64,000 nucleotides of DNA from Brevibacterium rongguiense (GCF_009857845.1 NZ_WWEQ01000001.1:1-64000), one strand, 5' to 3'. Positions 25,179 through 35,550 are shown, counted from the stretch's first letter. The notes: generated by a model not told the origin, from the sequence alone. A program made the numbers and translations.

Positions 25179-26057
25179 ATGACCAGCGCCAGCACCCCGG
25201 CCGATCCGGCCGCCGCCCCCGAATGGATCCTCTCCCTCTCCTGCCCCGATCAGGGCGGCATCGTCTACGCCGTCACCGGTGCGCTCGTCGCCCTCGACGC
25301 GACGATCACCGAGTCCCAGCAGTTCGGCTCACCGGACACCCGCCGCTTCTTCCTGCGCCTGCAGTTCCGCACCCATGCCGGCGAGGAGGAGATCCGCGCG
25401 GCGCTGGAGCCGAACGCGCAGCGCCTGGACATGGAGTTCGAGCTCGCGCCCGCCGCGCGCCGCATGCGCACCCTCATCATGGTCTCGAAGACCGCGCACT
25501 GCCTCAACACGCTGCTGTTCCGCCGGGACGCCGGCATGCTGCCCATCGACGTCGTCGGCGTCATCGGCAACCACCCGGACCTCGAGCCCATGGCGCAGTT
25601 CTACGGCGTCCCGTTCTTCCACGTGCCGGCGCGCCCGGACGACAAGGCCGGGGCCGAGGCGCGCATGCTCGAACTCGTCGACGAGCTCGACGCCGAGCTC
25701 GTGGTGCTCGCGCGCTACATGCAGATCCTCTCCCCCGAGCTCACCGAGGCCATGGGCGGGCGGATCATCAACATCCACCACGCGTTCCTGCCCAGCTTCA
25801 AGGGCGCGAAGCCCTATCAGCGCGCCCACGAGCGCGGCGTCAAGCTCATCGGCGCGACCGCCCACTACGTCACCGCGGACCTCGACGAGGGCCCCATCAT
25901 CGAGCAGGACGTCACCCGCGTGACCCATGCGCAGTCCAACGCCGAGTTCGTCCAGCAGGGCCAGGAGGTCGAGGCATCGGTCCTCGCCCGCGCGGTGCGC
26001 TGGCACGCCGAGCGCCGCGTCATCCTCGACGGCAAGCGCACGGTCGTCTTCAGCTAG
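25179..26057 (+). CDS. purU: Formyltetrahydrofolate deformylase
   Basis: A protein of 292 residues that hydrolyses 10-formyl-THF to THF and formate. An N-terminal ACT domain (SLSCPDQGGIVYAVTGAL, about 17-34) is followed by a formyltransferase-like catalytic domain with NIHHAFLPSFKGAKPY and the later ATAHYVTADLDEGPIIEQD. It faces glyA-folD, so the one-carbon pool is controlled from both sides. Confidence 0.95.
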   Translation: MTSASTPADPAAAPEWILSLSCPDQGGIVYAVTGALVALDATITESQQFGSPDTRRFFLRLQFRTHAGEEEIRAALEPNAQRLDMEFELAPAARRMRTLIMVSKTAHCLNTLLFRRDAGMLPIDVVGVIGNHPDLEPMAQFYGVPFFHVPARPDDKAGAEARMLELVDELDAELVVLARYMQILSPELTEAMGGRIINIHHAFLPSFKGAKPYQRAHERGVKLIGATAHYVTADLDEGPIIEQDVTRVTHAQSNAEFVQQGQEVEASVLARAVRWHAERRVILDGKRTVVFS

Positions 26058-26076
26058 GCCGCAGCCCCACCCGCAG

Positions 26077-26121
26077 CACAGCAGGCCCCGCCGCACTCGA
26101 GGTGCGGCGGGGCCTGCTGTG
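26077..26121. terminator. Shared terminator between purU and rplQ
   Basis: A perfect 20-base-pair stem with a 5-base loop (TCGAG), between convergent purU and the end of the ribosomal cluster. Confidence 0.85.
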
Positions 26122-26153
26122 GGCGTGCGCGGCGCGGTGCGCCGGGCTGCGGA

Positions 26154-26714
26154 TCACTCCTTCGAGTCGTCCGCGGCCTCCTGCGCCTCGTCCTCGTGGG
26201 GGCCGTCGGCGACGTCGGGCTCGGCGGGGGGCGCCTGCTCCTGCGTCTCCTGCGGCGCCTCGGTCTGAGCCGGCTCGGCCGGCTCGTCCCGGGCCGGGGT
26301 CGAGTTGGCCTGGGCAACCGCCTCGGCCTCCTTGACCGTCGCCTGCTTGGGCGAGTAGGCCTCGAGCACGAGCTCGATCACGGCCATCGGGGCGTTGTCG
26401 CCCTTGCGGGGGCCGATCTTCGTGATGCGGGTGTAGCCGCCCGGGCGCTCGGCGACGGCCGGAGCGATCGAGGTGAACAGCTCGTGGACGATCCCCTTGT
26501 CGGAGATGCGGCCCAGCACGCGGCGGCGAGCGGCGAGGTCGCCGCGCTTCGCGAACGTGATGAGGCGCTCCGCGACCGGGCGCAGGCGCTTGGCCTTCGT
26601 CACGGTCGTCGTGATCGACTTGTTCTCGAACAGCTGTGCGGCAAGGTTGTTGAGCATGAGCCGCTCATGCGCCGGGGAGCCGCCGAGGCGGGGTCCCTTC
26701 GTAGGCGTAGGCAT
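26154..26714 (-). CDS. rplQ: 50S ribosomal protein L17 with long acidic tail
   Basis: A protein of 186 residues. The first 118 or so are L17 ([36 protein letters not shown]). The rest is a Glu/Ala/Pro/Gln-rich tail not needed for the fold; such tails occur in some actinobacteria. Last gene of the cluster. Confidence 0.95.
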   Translation of the reverse strand: MPTPTKGPRLGGSPAHERLMLNNLAAQLFENKSITTTVTKAKRLRPVAERLITFAKRGDLAARRRVLGRISDKGIVHELFTSIAPAVAERPGGYTRITKIGPRKGDNAPMAVIELVLEAYSPKQATVKEAEAVAQANSTPARDEPAEPAQTEAPQETQEQAPPAEPDVADGPHEDEAQEAADDSKE

Positions 26715-26735
26715 GGGTTTGTCTCCTTGGAATTC

Positions 26736-27740
26736 TTAGAACTGTTCGTCCTCGACGAAGGACTCGTCGTCGCCGTCGGCGGGGACCGACTCGCCGAAGC
26801 CGGCCGGGCTGTCCTTGAGGCTCAGACCCAGCTCGCTGAGCTTCTGCTTGACCTCGTCGATTGACTTGGAGCCGAAGTTGCGGATGTCCATGAGGTCGGC
26901 CTCGCTGCGGCCCACGAGTTCGCCCACGGTGTGGATCCCCTCGCGCTTGAGGCAGTTGTACGACCGCACGGTGAGGTCGAGGTCCTCGATCGCCAGGGCG
27001 AGGTCCGCGGCCATCGCCGCATCGACCGGCGAGGGCCCGATGTCGATGCCCTCGGCCTCGACGTTGAGCTCGCGGGCCAGCCCGAAGAGCTCGACGAGGG
27101 TCTTGCCGGCCGAGGCCACCGCGTCGCGGGGGCTGATGGACGGCTTGGCCTCGACGTCGACGACCAGGCGGTCGAAGTCGGTGCGCTGCTCGACGCGGGT
27201 CGCCTCGACCTTGTAGGTCACCTTGAGCACCGGCGAGTAGATCGAGTCGACCGGGATCCGGCCGATCTCCGCGTCGATGTTCTTGTTCTGGGCGGCGGAC
27301 ACGTACCCGCGGCCGCGCTCGATCGTCAGCTCCATGTCCAGGCGCGCGTTCTCGTCGAGCGTGGCGATGAAGAGCTCCGGGTTGTGGATCTCGACGCCGC
27401 CGGGCGCGGAGATGTCCGCGGCCGTGACCTCGCCCGGTCCCTGCTTGCGCAGGTAGGCGACGACCGGCTCATCGAACTCCGAGGAGACGACGAGCGACTT
27501 GAGGTTGAGGATGAACTCGGTGACGTCTTCCTTCACACCGGGCACGGTGGTGAACTCGTGGAGGACACCGTCGACCCGGATGCTCGTCACGGCCGCGCCG
27601 GGAATCGAGGACAGCAGGGTCCGGCGCAGCGAGTTGCCGAGGGTGTAGCCGAAGCCGGGCTCGAGCGGCTCGATGACGAACCGCGACCGATGGGCGTCGA
27701 CGACCTCTTCCGTAAGCGTGGGGCGCTGTGCAATCAGCAC
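26736..27740 (-). CDS. rpoA: RNA polymerase alpha subunit
   Basis: A protein of 334 residues. The N-terminal assembly domain ([20 protein letters not shown]) dimerises and docks beta and beta'. The C-terminal domain ([20 protein letters not shown]) binds UP elements and activators. It lies 21 bases before rplQ. rpsD, often placed before rpoA, is absent. Confidence 0.98.
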   Translation of the reverse strand: MLIAQRPTLTEEVVDAHRSRFVIEPLEPGFGYTLGNSLRRTLLSSIPGAAVTSIRVDGVLHEFTTVPGVKEDVTEFILNLKSLVVSSEFDEPVVAYLRKQGPGEVTAADISAPGGVEIHNPELFIATLDENARLDMELTIERGRGYVSAAQNKNIDAEIGRIPVDSIYSPVLKVTYKVEATRVEQRTDFDRLVVDVEAKPSISPRDAVASAGKTLVELFGLARELNVEAEGIDIGPSPVDAAMAADLALAIEDLDLTVRSYNCLKREGIHTVGELVGRSEADLMDIRNFGSKSIDEVKQKLSELGLSLKDSPAGFGESVPADGDDESFVEDEQF

Positions 27741-27840
27741 GTGGGCTTCCTTTCAGCGAGCATCCGCTATCTGACGCTCGCACTGCACTTCACGAGGCGG
27801 GGCCTGCGTGACGCTGGCGGGTGGGTTGGGACGAGGCTGA

Positions 27841-28245
27841 TCAGCCGCGACGGCGCTTGGGGGGACGGCAGCCATTGTGGGGCGTCGGGGTGACGTCCTG
27901 GATGGTGCCGAGCTCCAGGCCGGTGGCCTGCAGCGAGCGGATCGCGGTCTCGCGGCCCGAACCCGGGCCCTTGACGAAGACGTCGACCTTCTTGAGGCCG
28001 TGCTCCTGGGCGCGGCGCGCGGCCGACTCGGCGGCCATCTGCGCGGCGTAGGGCGTGGACTTGCGCGAGCCCTTGAAGCCCACCTCGCCGGACGAGGCCC
28101 AGGAGATGACGGCGCCCGTGGGGTCCGTGATGGAGACGATCGTGTTGTTGAACGTCGACTTGATGTGCGCCTGGCCGTTGACGATGTTCTTCTTGTCCCT
28201 GCGGCGGGGCTTGCGCGCGGCTGCTGCGCGTGACTTGGGAGGCAT
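27841..28245 (-). CDS. rpsK: 30S ribosomal protein S11
   Basis: A protein of 134 residues of the platform of the small subunit. [20 protein letters not shown] and the C-terminal [18 protein letters not shown] are diagnostic. Basic N-terminus. It lies 32 bases after rpsM. Confidence 0.98.
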   Translation of the reverse strand: MPPKSRAAAARKPRRRDKKNIVNGQAHIKSTFNNTIVSITDPTGAVISWASSGEVGFKGSRKSTPYAAQMAAESAARRAQEHGLKKVDVFVKGPGSGRETAIRSLQATGLELGTIQDVTPTPHNGCRPPKRRRG

Positions 28246-28277
28246 AGTGTGAAAACTCCTGATCGAAAGCTGAGGGC

Positions 28278-28646
28278 TTACTTCTTCTTACCGGCGACCG
28301 TGCGCTTGGGGCCCTTGCGGGTGCGCGCATTGGTCTTCGTGCGCTGGCCGCGCACGGGCAGCCCGCGGCGGTGGCGGAGGCCCTCGTAGCTGCCGATCTC
28401 CACCTTGCGGCGGATGTCGGCGGTGACCTCGCGGCGGAGATCGCCTTCGACCTTGAACGTGCCCTCGATGTAGTCGCGCAGGCGGACGAGCTCGTCGTCG
28501 CTCAGGTCCTTCACGCGGGTATCGGGGCTCACGCCCGTGTCGGTCAGGGTCTGGCTCGCGCGAGTGCGGCCCACACCGTAGATGTATGTCAGGGCGACTT
28601 CCACGCGCTTTTCGCGCGGGAGGTCGACTCCGGCAAGACGTGCCAT
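28278..28646 (-). CDS. rpsM: 30S ribosomal protein S13
   Basis: A protein of 122 residues at the head of the small subunit, contacting L5 and P-site t[23 protein letters not shown] and [20 protein letters not shown] are diagnostic. 185 bases separate it from rpmJ; that gap has a 9-base-pair hairpin (CCCGCCTCA-TCG-TGAGGCGGG). Confidence 0.98.
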   Translation of the reverse strand: MARLAGVDLPREKRVEVALTYIYGVGRTRASQTLTDTGVSPDTRVKDLSDDELVRLRDYIEGTFKVEGDLRREVTADIRRKVEIGSYEGLRHRRGLPVRGQRTKTNARTRKGPKRTVAGKKK

Positions 28647-28831
28647 GTGTCTACTCCAATTGTCGATACGGAGGTGCTTGCTCAGGCCCGTCCCGCCTCA
28701 TCGTGAGGCGGGTCCCCGGCCTCCGACCGGGGGTGTCGTCCCGTCCCCTGGACGGGGGGCGGGGCCTGCTTGGGTGTGGGTTCGCGCGCCCCTGCGGGGT
28801 GCCGAACTCCGGATCTGCCGGAAGTGGCCGA

Positions 28832-28945
28832 TCAGCCCTGACGCTGCTTGTGGCGCGGGTTGTCGCAGATCACCATGACGCGGCTGTTGCGGCGGATGAC
28901 CTTGCACTTCTCGCAGATCGGCTTGACGCTGGGCTTAACCTTCAT
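28832..28945 (-). CDS. rpmJ: 50S ribosomal protein L36
   Basis: A 37-residue zinc-ribbon protein, [19 protein letters not shown] and on, with the ligands Cys11, Cys14, Cys27 and His32 all present (the zinc-binding form). It sits between infA and rpsM as usual. Confidence 0.97.
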   Translation of the reverse strand: MKVKPSVKPICEKCKVIRRNSRVMVICDNPRHKQRQG

Positions 28946-29028
28946 CGCTCTTCCTTCTCCTCACAGCGAAGACCCCTGCAGGGCTGAGCCTGCGGGGCCG
29001 CGCGGCGAGAGGTGCCGAAATGCCGAAC

Positions 29029-29250
29029 TTACTTGTACCGGTAGACGATGCGCCCTCGAGTGAGGTCGTACGGGGAGAGCTCCACGACGACGCGGTCCTC
29101 GGGGAGGATGCGGATGTAGTGCTGGCGCATCTTTCCGGAGATGTGCGCGAGCACCTTGTGGCCGTTGGTCAGCTCCACCCGGAACATTGCGTTCGGGAGG
29201 GCCTCGACAACGCTGCCTTCGATCTCAATGACCCCTTCTTTTTTGGCCAT
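29029..29250 (-). CDS. infA: Translation initiation factor IF-1
   Basis: A 73-residue OB-fold protein, [20 protein letters not shown] to YRYK, occupying the A site during initiation. I use the family ATG at 29250; an in-frame TTG at 29262 would add four residues. Its upstream partner is usually map, but here the insert from 29459 to 32583 intervenes, so infA needs its own promoter in 29251-29458. Confidence 0.97.
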   Translation of the reverse strand: MAKKEGVIEIEGSVVEALPNAMFRVELTNGHKVLAHISGKMRQHYIRILPEDRVVVELSPYDLTRGRIVYRYK

Positions 29251-29433
29251 ATCCTTCGTCAACCTCAGTTTCCCGCAGCCCGTCGACTGCGCATCGAATG
29301 TGCCTGCCCCCTGATGCGGGGGCCGGTACCGGCGGCCCGAAGCGCCGCGGTTCCCACACTCTCCGCGCCCGATACGATAGGCTCGCTCGTGCCACGGTGG
29401 GTGCAGTCTCCCCGACGATCACAGACCAATCGT

Positions 29434-29439
29434 CTACAT
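29434..29439 (+). promoter_or_regulatory. -10-like box TACATT before the calpain-like gene
   Basis: TACATT lies 19 bases before the ATG at 29459 in a stretch that is AT-richer than its surroundings. The same gap must hold the infA promoter on the other strand (for example TATCGT near 29370). Confidence 0.35.
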
Positions 29440-29458
29440 TACACAGAATCGGGCCGCG

Positions 29459-30613
29459 ATGCCAGTCCGCCGCTCTCCCCTGCGATCGCCCGACGGGCCC
29501 TGCCCGCCCCGCGGGTCACGCCTGCCCCACGGACACGCGCACGGCACCGTGGCCGAGGGCCGAGGCGCGCACTCCGCGGCGGCCCTCGCAGCGCGACTGC
29601 GCGCCTGTCTGGCAGACCCGGGCGCCTGCCGCGCCGATCTCGCAGCGCTGAGCGCCGAGCTGCTGCCCGCCCCGACGACGCCCGCGCAGCGCCTGCGCGC
29701 CGCCCTCGGCGTGCGCACCGCGCCCCGCCTCCTCGGCCCCCTGCTCGCCGAGCTCGGACCCGATGCGCTGGGCACCCTGCTCCCCCGCCTGCCGGCCCTC
29801 GAGCCGGCGGCGCGGGGCGGCGGCTGCGCGGAGCCGGCCGGTCGCGCGGTCGAGACCGTCGACCGGTCGCCGAGGGGCGTGGTTCCGGACCTGCGCCAGG
29901 GCCGGCTGGGCGACTGCTGGCTCGTCGCCGTCCTCATCGCCTGCGAGGCTGCGCGCCCGGGCTTTGCGCGCTCCCAGCTCACCCCGCTCGGACCCACCGC
30001 GGCCGCCGGCGCCGACGGCCCGCCGGCCGGGGCGCACCCGGCGATCGGCTTCTGGGCCGTGGACCTGTGGGCGCCGGCGCGCCGGCGCATCGTGGTCTCC
30101 GACCGCCTGCCCGTCGCCCACCGCTGTGGCGACGGGGGCCTGGCTCCCACCGCCGCGAGCATCGTGGAGAAGGCGGTCGCGGTGGCGCTGGGCGGTTCGT
30201 ATCGGCGCCTGGAATCCAATCTTGCCGACGTCGCGCTCTGGCTGCTCACGGGCCGCGCGGCACCGGCACGGCCCGTGCCGCGACGCCTGGACGGCCTGGA
30301 CCGCGCGCTGCGCGCGGGCCGCCCGGTCGTCGCCTCGACTCTCGTGCGGCCGCGCGGCTCGTTCCGCCTGCCGCGCGAGGATGGGCGCACCGCAGTGCCG
30401 ATCATGGACGGACACGTCTATGCGGTGCTCGGCGTCGCGCGCACGGACGAGGACGGCCGCCCGGATCCCCGGCAGCCCCCGCGGGCGCGGCTGCGCAACC
30501 CGCTGGGCGGCAGCGGGCCGGCCGCCGGCGCGGACCTCTGGCTCTCGGCCCGCCAGCTGCGCCGCGCGTTCCTCAGCGTGAATGTCGGGCCGGTGCTGGC
30601 GGCGCGCCCGTGA
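29459..30613 (+). CDS. Calpain-like (C2 family) cysteine protease
   Basis: A protein of 384 residues that shows the calpain catalytic core. PDLRQGRLGDCWLVAVL has the catalytic Cys153 in the family's QGxLGDCW motif. WAVDLWAPARRRIVVSDRLP matches the region before the second half of the core, and SIVEKAVAVALGGSYRRLES matches the LLEKAYAKLxGSYExL helix. His319 is in DGHVYAVLGV, and Asn347 in RNPLGGSG. The usual Trp after NP is Leu here. The first 100 residues are Ala/Arg/Pro-rich with no domain I recognise; no signal peptide, so probably cytoplasmic or exported by another route. No EF-hands, so calcium control is unclear. It is oriented against the ribosomal cluster around it. Confidence 0.82.
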   Translation: MPVRRSPLRSPDGPCPPRGSRLPHGHAHGTVAEGRGAHSAAALAARLRACLADPGACRADLAALSAELLPAPTTPAQRLRAALGVRTAPRLLGPLLAELGPDALGTLLPRLPALEPAARGGGCAEPAGRAVETVDRSPRGVVPDLRQGRLGDCWLVAVLIACEAARPGFARSQLTPLGPTAAAGADGPPAGAHPAIGFWAVDLWAPARRRIVVSDRLPVAHRCGDGGLAPTAASIVEKAVAVALGGSYRRLESNLADVALWLLTGRAAPARPVPRRLDGLDRALRAGRPVVASTLVRPRGSFRLPREDGRTAVPIMDGHVYAVLGVARTDEDGRPDPRQPPRARLRNPLGGSGPAAGADLWLSARQLRRAFLSVNVGPVLAARP

Positions 30614-30772
30614 GCGCCGGGGCCCGTGCGGCCCAGGGAGAAGGCAGTCGGGACGGGTCCGCTCTTCCGGCTCGGCTCGCGGCCGCCTGCGCGATCCGAA
30701 TCGGGCAGCGCTCGCGACGCGGGTCCGACAAGGCGGCCCGATGAGGCGGGCCGGGATTGGATTGCGAGCGCG

Positions 30773-31168
30773 TTACCGGTGGCTGCCCCTGGCCGGTCGA
30801 TCGCCGCGCGCCCGGCGCTTCGCGCGCGAGGTCGCGAAGAGGAGTGCCACCCATACGGCGAGCGAGGCGAAGAGGAGCAGCGCGGCGCCGGTGTCGTGGA
30901 AGAGCCGGCTCATGTCGTCCTGCAGCCACCGGCTCGGGTTGTTCTCACCCGTGGTCTCGCAGTAGATCCTCTGCGTGCGCTCGTCGTAGGCGACGTCGAT
31001 CCCGCTGGCCCCACCGGGGCAGTAGGATTCCGGGTCTCCGACGGCGCCGTGGAGCCTGCTCGCAGCGAAAGCGCGCGGTGTCAGCCAGAGACCCAGCGAC
31101 AGCAGCAGCATCGCGCTCGCTGCCCATGCGCCGATGCGCATGGCCCTGCGCCCGCGGTGGTCAGGCAC
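30773..31168 (-). CDS. Small membrane protein with an external loop, unknown function
   Basis: A protein of 131 residues (start GTG 31168; ATG 31141 is an alternative with AGGG before it). Hydrophobic stretch 1 (about 13-35) is signal-like; a polar loop of about 55 residues contains two cysteines (SYCPGGASG and IYCETTGENN) that could form a disulfide outside; hydrophobic stretch 2 (about 92-112) and a basic tail RAKRRARGDR follow. I do not recognise the family. Confidence 0.6.
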   Translation of the reverse strand: MPDHRGRRAMRIGAWAASAMLLLSLGLWLTPRAFAASRLHGAVGDPESYCPGGASGIDVAYDERTQRIYCETTGENNPSRWLQDDMSRLFHDTGAALLLFASLAVWVALLFATSRAKRRARGDRPARGSHR

Positions 31169-31307
31169 GGGCTGCGGCCAGGATGTCAGCGCTCACGGTG
31201 GGCATGAGCCGAATGTATCTCGCCGGCCCAGGTCCGTCGATGGGCGATCGGCGATGGCGGGGGGCGGGGGCACTGGTCGACCATGGGAGACGGTGCCCCA
31301 GCCCCCT

Positions 31308-31318
31308 CCCCCCCCCCC
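31308..31318. repeat. Eleven-base C homopolymer
   Basis: An unbroken run of 11 C on the plus strand, in the 204-base gap between the regulator's stop and the membrane-protein start. Such tracts slip readily and can vary in length between cells. Confidence 0.9.
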
Positions 31319-31372
31319 GCCTCGCGAGCGGCCGAGGCACGCGGTCGTGATCGAGGTTTTCGACCGCCATGG

Positions 31373-32221
31373 CTAGCAGCCGGCCCACTCGATGTGCTCG
31401 GCACCGGGCAGGTCCGCGACGAGCGTCCGCAGGCGATCGGCGATGTGCGCGGCGTGCAGGGCGCGCAAGCCGCACATGAGGGCACCGGCGTCCGCGGCCA
31501 GATCGACCCCGGGCGTGAGCTCGGCGGGCAGGGCCGGGGTGTCGAGGACGAGCGCGGCCGCCCGGAAGAAGTGCTCGCCGAAGCTGCGCAGCGCCGCGTC
31601 GGAGGGCGCCGGACCCGCCGCCAGCGCGTCGCCCAGGGCGGGGGTGCGCGCGGCGGCGGCCCTGAGGCCCGCCCGCAGGCCGACCGGGTCGAAGGCGCGG
31701 GCGATGAGCTCGCGCGCGTGCTCGTGGCAGCGGGGCACGAGCGCGCTGGTGTCGGCCCATGCCGCCGCGGGCAGTGCCGCGAGCTCGGGGACGAGCGCGG
31801 CGGGCGCCTCGGCGGCGGCGGAGACGAACGCCCCCGGGCGCAGCCGGCCGAAGCCGTGGCGCCGGGCCAGGTAGTCGAGGCGGTCGCGGGCGGCCCGGTC
31901 GGACTCGGGCACGGCGGTGAGCAGCAGCGTCAGGCGCCCGGCGTAGACCGCACGGTCGCCCGCGCCGGACAGCGCATCGAAGGAGACCAGCAGGCGCGCG
32001 CCCAGGAAGAAGACGGCCCGGCCGCCGCGCGGCGCGCGGACGAGCAGGCCCCGGTGCACGAGCCGGTTGAGCTGGGTGTGCACGTTGGTCTCGGAGTATC
32101 CGCGCGCGGCGAGGACCGCAATGAACGCCGAGGTGGGCAGGGCATGCGCCCGCAGGCTGCCGAAGACGGAGACGATGTCGAAGGCAGGACGGGTGAGGCG
32201 GTAGCGCTGAGATGGTGACAC
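31373..32221 (-). CDS. PaaX-like winged-helix transcriptional regulator
   Basis: A protein of 282 residues starting at GTG 32221. The N-terminal 80 residues read like a winged helix (DIVSVFGSLRAHALPTSAFI, then GYSETNVHTQLNRLVHRGLL, then RGGRAVFFLGARL as the wing), closest to the PaaX group. An Ala/Leu/Arg-rich helical domain follows, probably for dimerisation or ligand binding. Two inverted repeats overlap and precede its start, so it likely controls itself and the divergent small gene at 32326. Confidence 0.65.
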   Translation of the reverse strand: MSPSQRYRLTRPAFDIVSVFGSLRAHALPTSAFIAVLAARGYSETNVHTQLNRLVHRGLLVRAPRGGRAVFFLGARLLVSFDALSGAGDRAVYAGRLTLLLTAVPESDRAARDRLDYLARRHGFGRLRPGAFVSAAAEAPAALVPELAALPAAAWADTSALVPRCHEHARELIARAFDPVGLRAGLRAAAARTPALGDALAAGPAPSDAALRSFGEHFFRAAALVLDTPALPAELTPGVDLAADAGALMCGLRALHAAHIADRLRTLVADLPGAEHIEWAGC

Positions 32222-32230
32222 AGTTTCACC
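32214..32230. promoter_or_regulatory. Operator-like repeat 1 (GGTGA-N7-TCACC)
   Basis: GGTGACACAGTTTCACC is a perfect five-base inverted repeat that covers the regulator's own start codon. Confidence 0.5.
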
Positions 32231-32247
32231 GCGGTTCGTGAGGAAAT

Positions 32248-32263
32248 GGTGATCCGGTTCACC
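32248..32263. promoter_or_regulatory. Operator-like repeat 2 (GGTGA-N6-TCACC)
   Basis: GGTGATCCGGTTCACC has the same arms as repeat 1 and lies 17 bases beyond it, in the divergent promoter region. Two copies of the same arms make chance less likely. Confidence 0.5.
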
Positions 32264-32325
32264 CGATCCTACTGTGAGGGCCATGCGGCGCCCGCCGCAG
32301 CGCCCGTGACCCGGAAGGACTCCCC

Positions 32326-32583
32326 ATGACCACTGACCCGCAGCACCCGGGTGGCCGTCCCCCCGCACCCCGTCCCGCCGCCTTGGCGGCAGCGGCGCAG
32401 TCGGCGCTGCTGGGCGCCTCGTTCGCGCTGGTGCTGTCGTTCGGGCTCTTCATGCTCATGGGATTCGGCATCGACGCCACCCTCGTGTGGATGCTCGCGC
32501 TGGGCCTGCTGGCCTTCGGCGCCACCTTCGCCCCGACGCTGCTGATTGCCCGTTCGCGCGAACGTCGGGCCCCCGGGGCCTGA
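32326..32583 (+). CDS. Small membrane protein, two predicted helices
   Basis: A protein of 85 residues, GGAAGGA before the ATG. A Pro-rich start leads to two hydrophobic stretches (about 19-47 and 51-73) joined by a short loop with GIDA, and a basic end RSRERR. No family recognised. It shares a divergent promoter with the regulator gene and is its most obvious target. It converges on map. Confidence 0.6.
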   Translation: MTTDPQHPGGRPPAPRPAALAAAAQSALLGASFALVLSFGLFMLMGFGIDATLVWMLALGLLAFGATFAPTLLIARSRERRAPGA

Positions 32584-32623
32584 GGCCCACGGCCGCCAGC
32601 CGGCCCGAGCGGGAGCGCGGCTC

Positions 32624-33450
32624 TCAGTCGAGCGGAACCGGGGCGATCCCGTAGGGCGCGAGCCCCGCGGCGCCGCCGTCGTCCTCGGTGAGCACCCAGA
32701 TCCCGTCCGCGTGGCGGGCCACGGAGTTCTCCCAGTGCGCGGCCCGCGAGCCGTCGTCGTCATGACGGTCCACTCATCGGCGAGGGTGTGGCTCGCGATG
32801 CCGCCGGAGGTGAGCATCGGCTCGATGGCGAGCACCATGCCGGGCCGGACCTTCGGTCCCAGGTTCCTCGCCCGGTAGTTGAGGACCTCGGGCTCCATGT
32901 GCATCTGCGTGCCGATGCCGTGCCCGGTGTACTCCTCGACGAGGCCGAATTCCGGGGCCTCGCGCGCGGCGAAGTCGTCGATGGCCGCGCCGATGTCCCC
33001 CACCCGCTTGGCGGAGGCGAATGCGGCGATGCCGGCCCACATCGCACCCTCGGTGGCCCTGCTCAGGGCCAGGTCCACGGGATCGGCGGCCGCATCGCCG
33101 CCCACGATGACCGTGATCGCGGCGTCCCCGTGCCAGCCCTCGACGATCGCGCCGCCGTCGATCGACACGACGTCGCCGGGCTCGAGGTTGCGCGGCCCGG
33201 GGATGCCGTGGACGATGACGTCGTTGACGGACACGCACAGCGTCGCGGGATAGCCCATGTAGCCCAGGAAGTTCGAGGCGGCGCCCGCCCCGGCGATCGC
33301 GGCGGCCCCGGCGGAGTCCACATCGTCGGTGGTGGCGCCGGGCACGCAGACCGCGCGCGCGGCCTCGAGCGCGGCGCGGGTGACGAGCCCGGCGCGGCGC
33401 ATGGTGCGGATCTGGTCCGGGCTCTTGAGCTCGACGCGCGGGGAGAACAT
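32624..33450 (-). pseudogene. map: Methionine aminopeptidase type I, with apparent one-base deletion
   Basis: Residues 1-230 or so are a normal type I enzyme that removes the initiator Met: ligands in VSIDGGAIVEGWHGDAAIT, GHGIGTQMHMEPEV and VLAIEPML. At about 32752-32764 the frame breaks after DEWTVMT. Shifting by one base restores DDGSRAAHWENSV and the normal end, with a stop at 32624-32626. The span of 827 bases is exactly one short of 276 codons. Either the gene is disrupted and another map exists, or this is a sequence error. Its start overlaps the adk stop (TGATG). Confidence 0.85.
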
Positions 33451-34019
33451 CAGCGGCCGAGGGCGGCCAGGATCCGCGCGGTGATCTCCTCGACCTCGCC
33501 CAGGCCGTCGACGCGGCGCAGCAGCCCGCGGTCGGCGTAGATGTCCGTCAGCGGCTGCGTCTGCTCCGCGTAGACGTCCAGGCGGTGGCGGATGACGTCT
33601 TCCGTGTCGTCCGAGCGGCCCTGCAGCTGCGAGCGGGTGAGCAGGCGGGCGACCACCTCATCGGTGTCGGCGGTGAGCTCGACGACGTGGTCGAGGCCGT
33701 GCCCCTGCGCCGAGAGCATGCGGTCGAGTTCCTCGACCTGGGCCGCGGTGCGCGGGTAGCCGTCCAGCAGGAAGCCGTCCGCGGCATCGTCCTGGGCCAG
33801 GCGGTCCGCGATCATCTTGTTCGTGACCTCGTCGGGCACGTACTCGCCGGCGTCCATGTAGCGCTTGGCGGTGGTGCCCAGCTCCGTCTCGCCCTTGACG
33901 TTGGCGCGGAAGATGTCGCCGGTGGAGATCGCGGGGATGCCCAGCTCCTCGCTCAGGCGCTCGGCCTGCGTGCCCTTGCCGGCCCCGGGAGGGCCGATGA
34001 GGATGATGCGCTCGCTCAT
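33450..34019 (-). CDS. adk: Adenylate kinase
   Basis: A short-form enzyme of 189 residues (no zinc/lid insertion) balancing ATP, ADP and AMP. P-loop GPPGAGKGTQ at about 9-18, STGDIFR, and FLLDGYPRTAAQ are all present. It lies between secY and map, as usual. Confidence 0.97.
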   Translation of the reverse strand: MSERIILIGPPGAGKGTQAERLSEELGIPAISTGDIFRANVKGETELGTTAKRYMDAGEYVPDEVTNKMIADRLAQDDAADGFLLDGYPRTAAQVEELDRMLSAQGHGLDHVVELTADTDEVVARLLTRSQLQGRSDDTEDVIRHRLDVYAEQTQPLTDIYADRGLLRRVDGLGEVEEITARILAALGR

Positions 34020-34054
34020 GGGAATCCTTTCGTAGACGGCCGCGGCCGGTGTGC

Positions 34055-35356
<1,302 letters not shown>

Positions 35357-35550
35357 GCGTCCTCCTCGGTAGATGATCAGTGCGATGCAGGTGGGTCCCG
35401 GGGCATGGCGCGGCCGGGTACCAGTGGAACCTTACCAGGGTGGGCGGGTCTGGCGGCAATCGCGCGGCCGCCCACCGGCCCGGTGCGGCCGATGCGGGGC
35501 CCGAGGCGCGTGAGCCCGCCCGCGCCGGTGCGCGGGGCTCCGCGCACGCA

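Noticed and set aside
31134-31376. An 80-codon frame with a polyproline stretch encoded by the C tract
   Set aside because: No family, no ribosome binding site, overlaps the start of a better candidate on the other strand.
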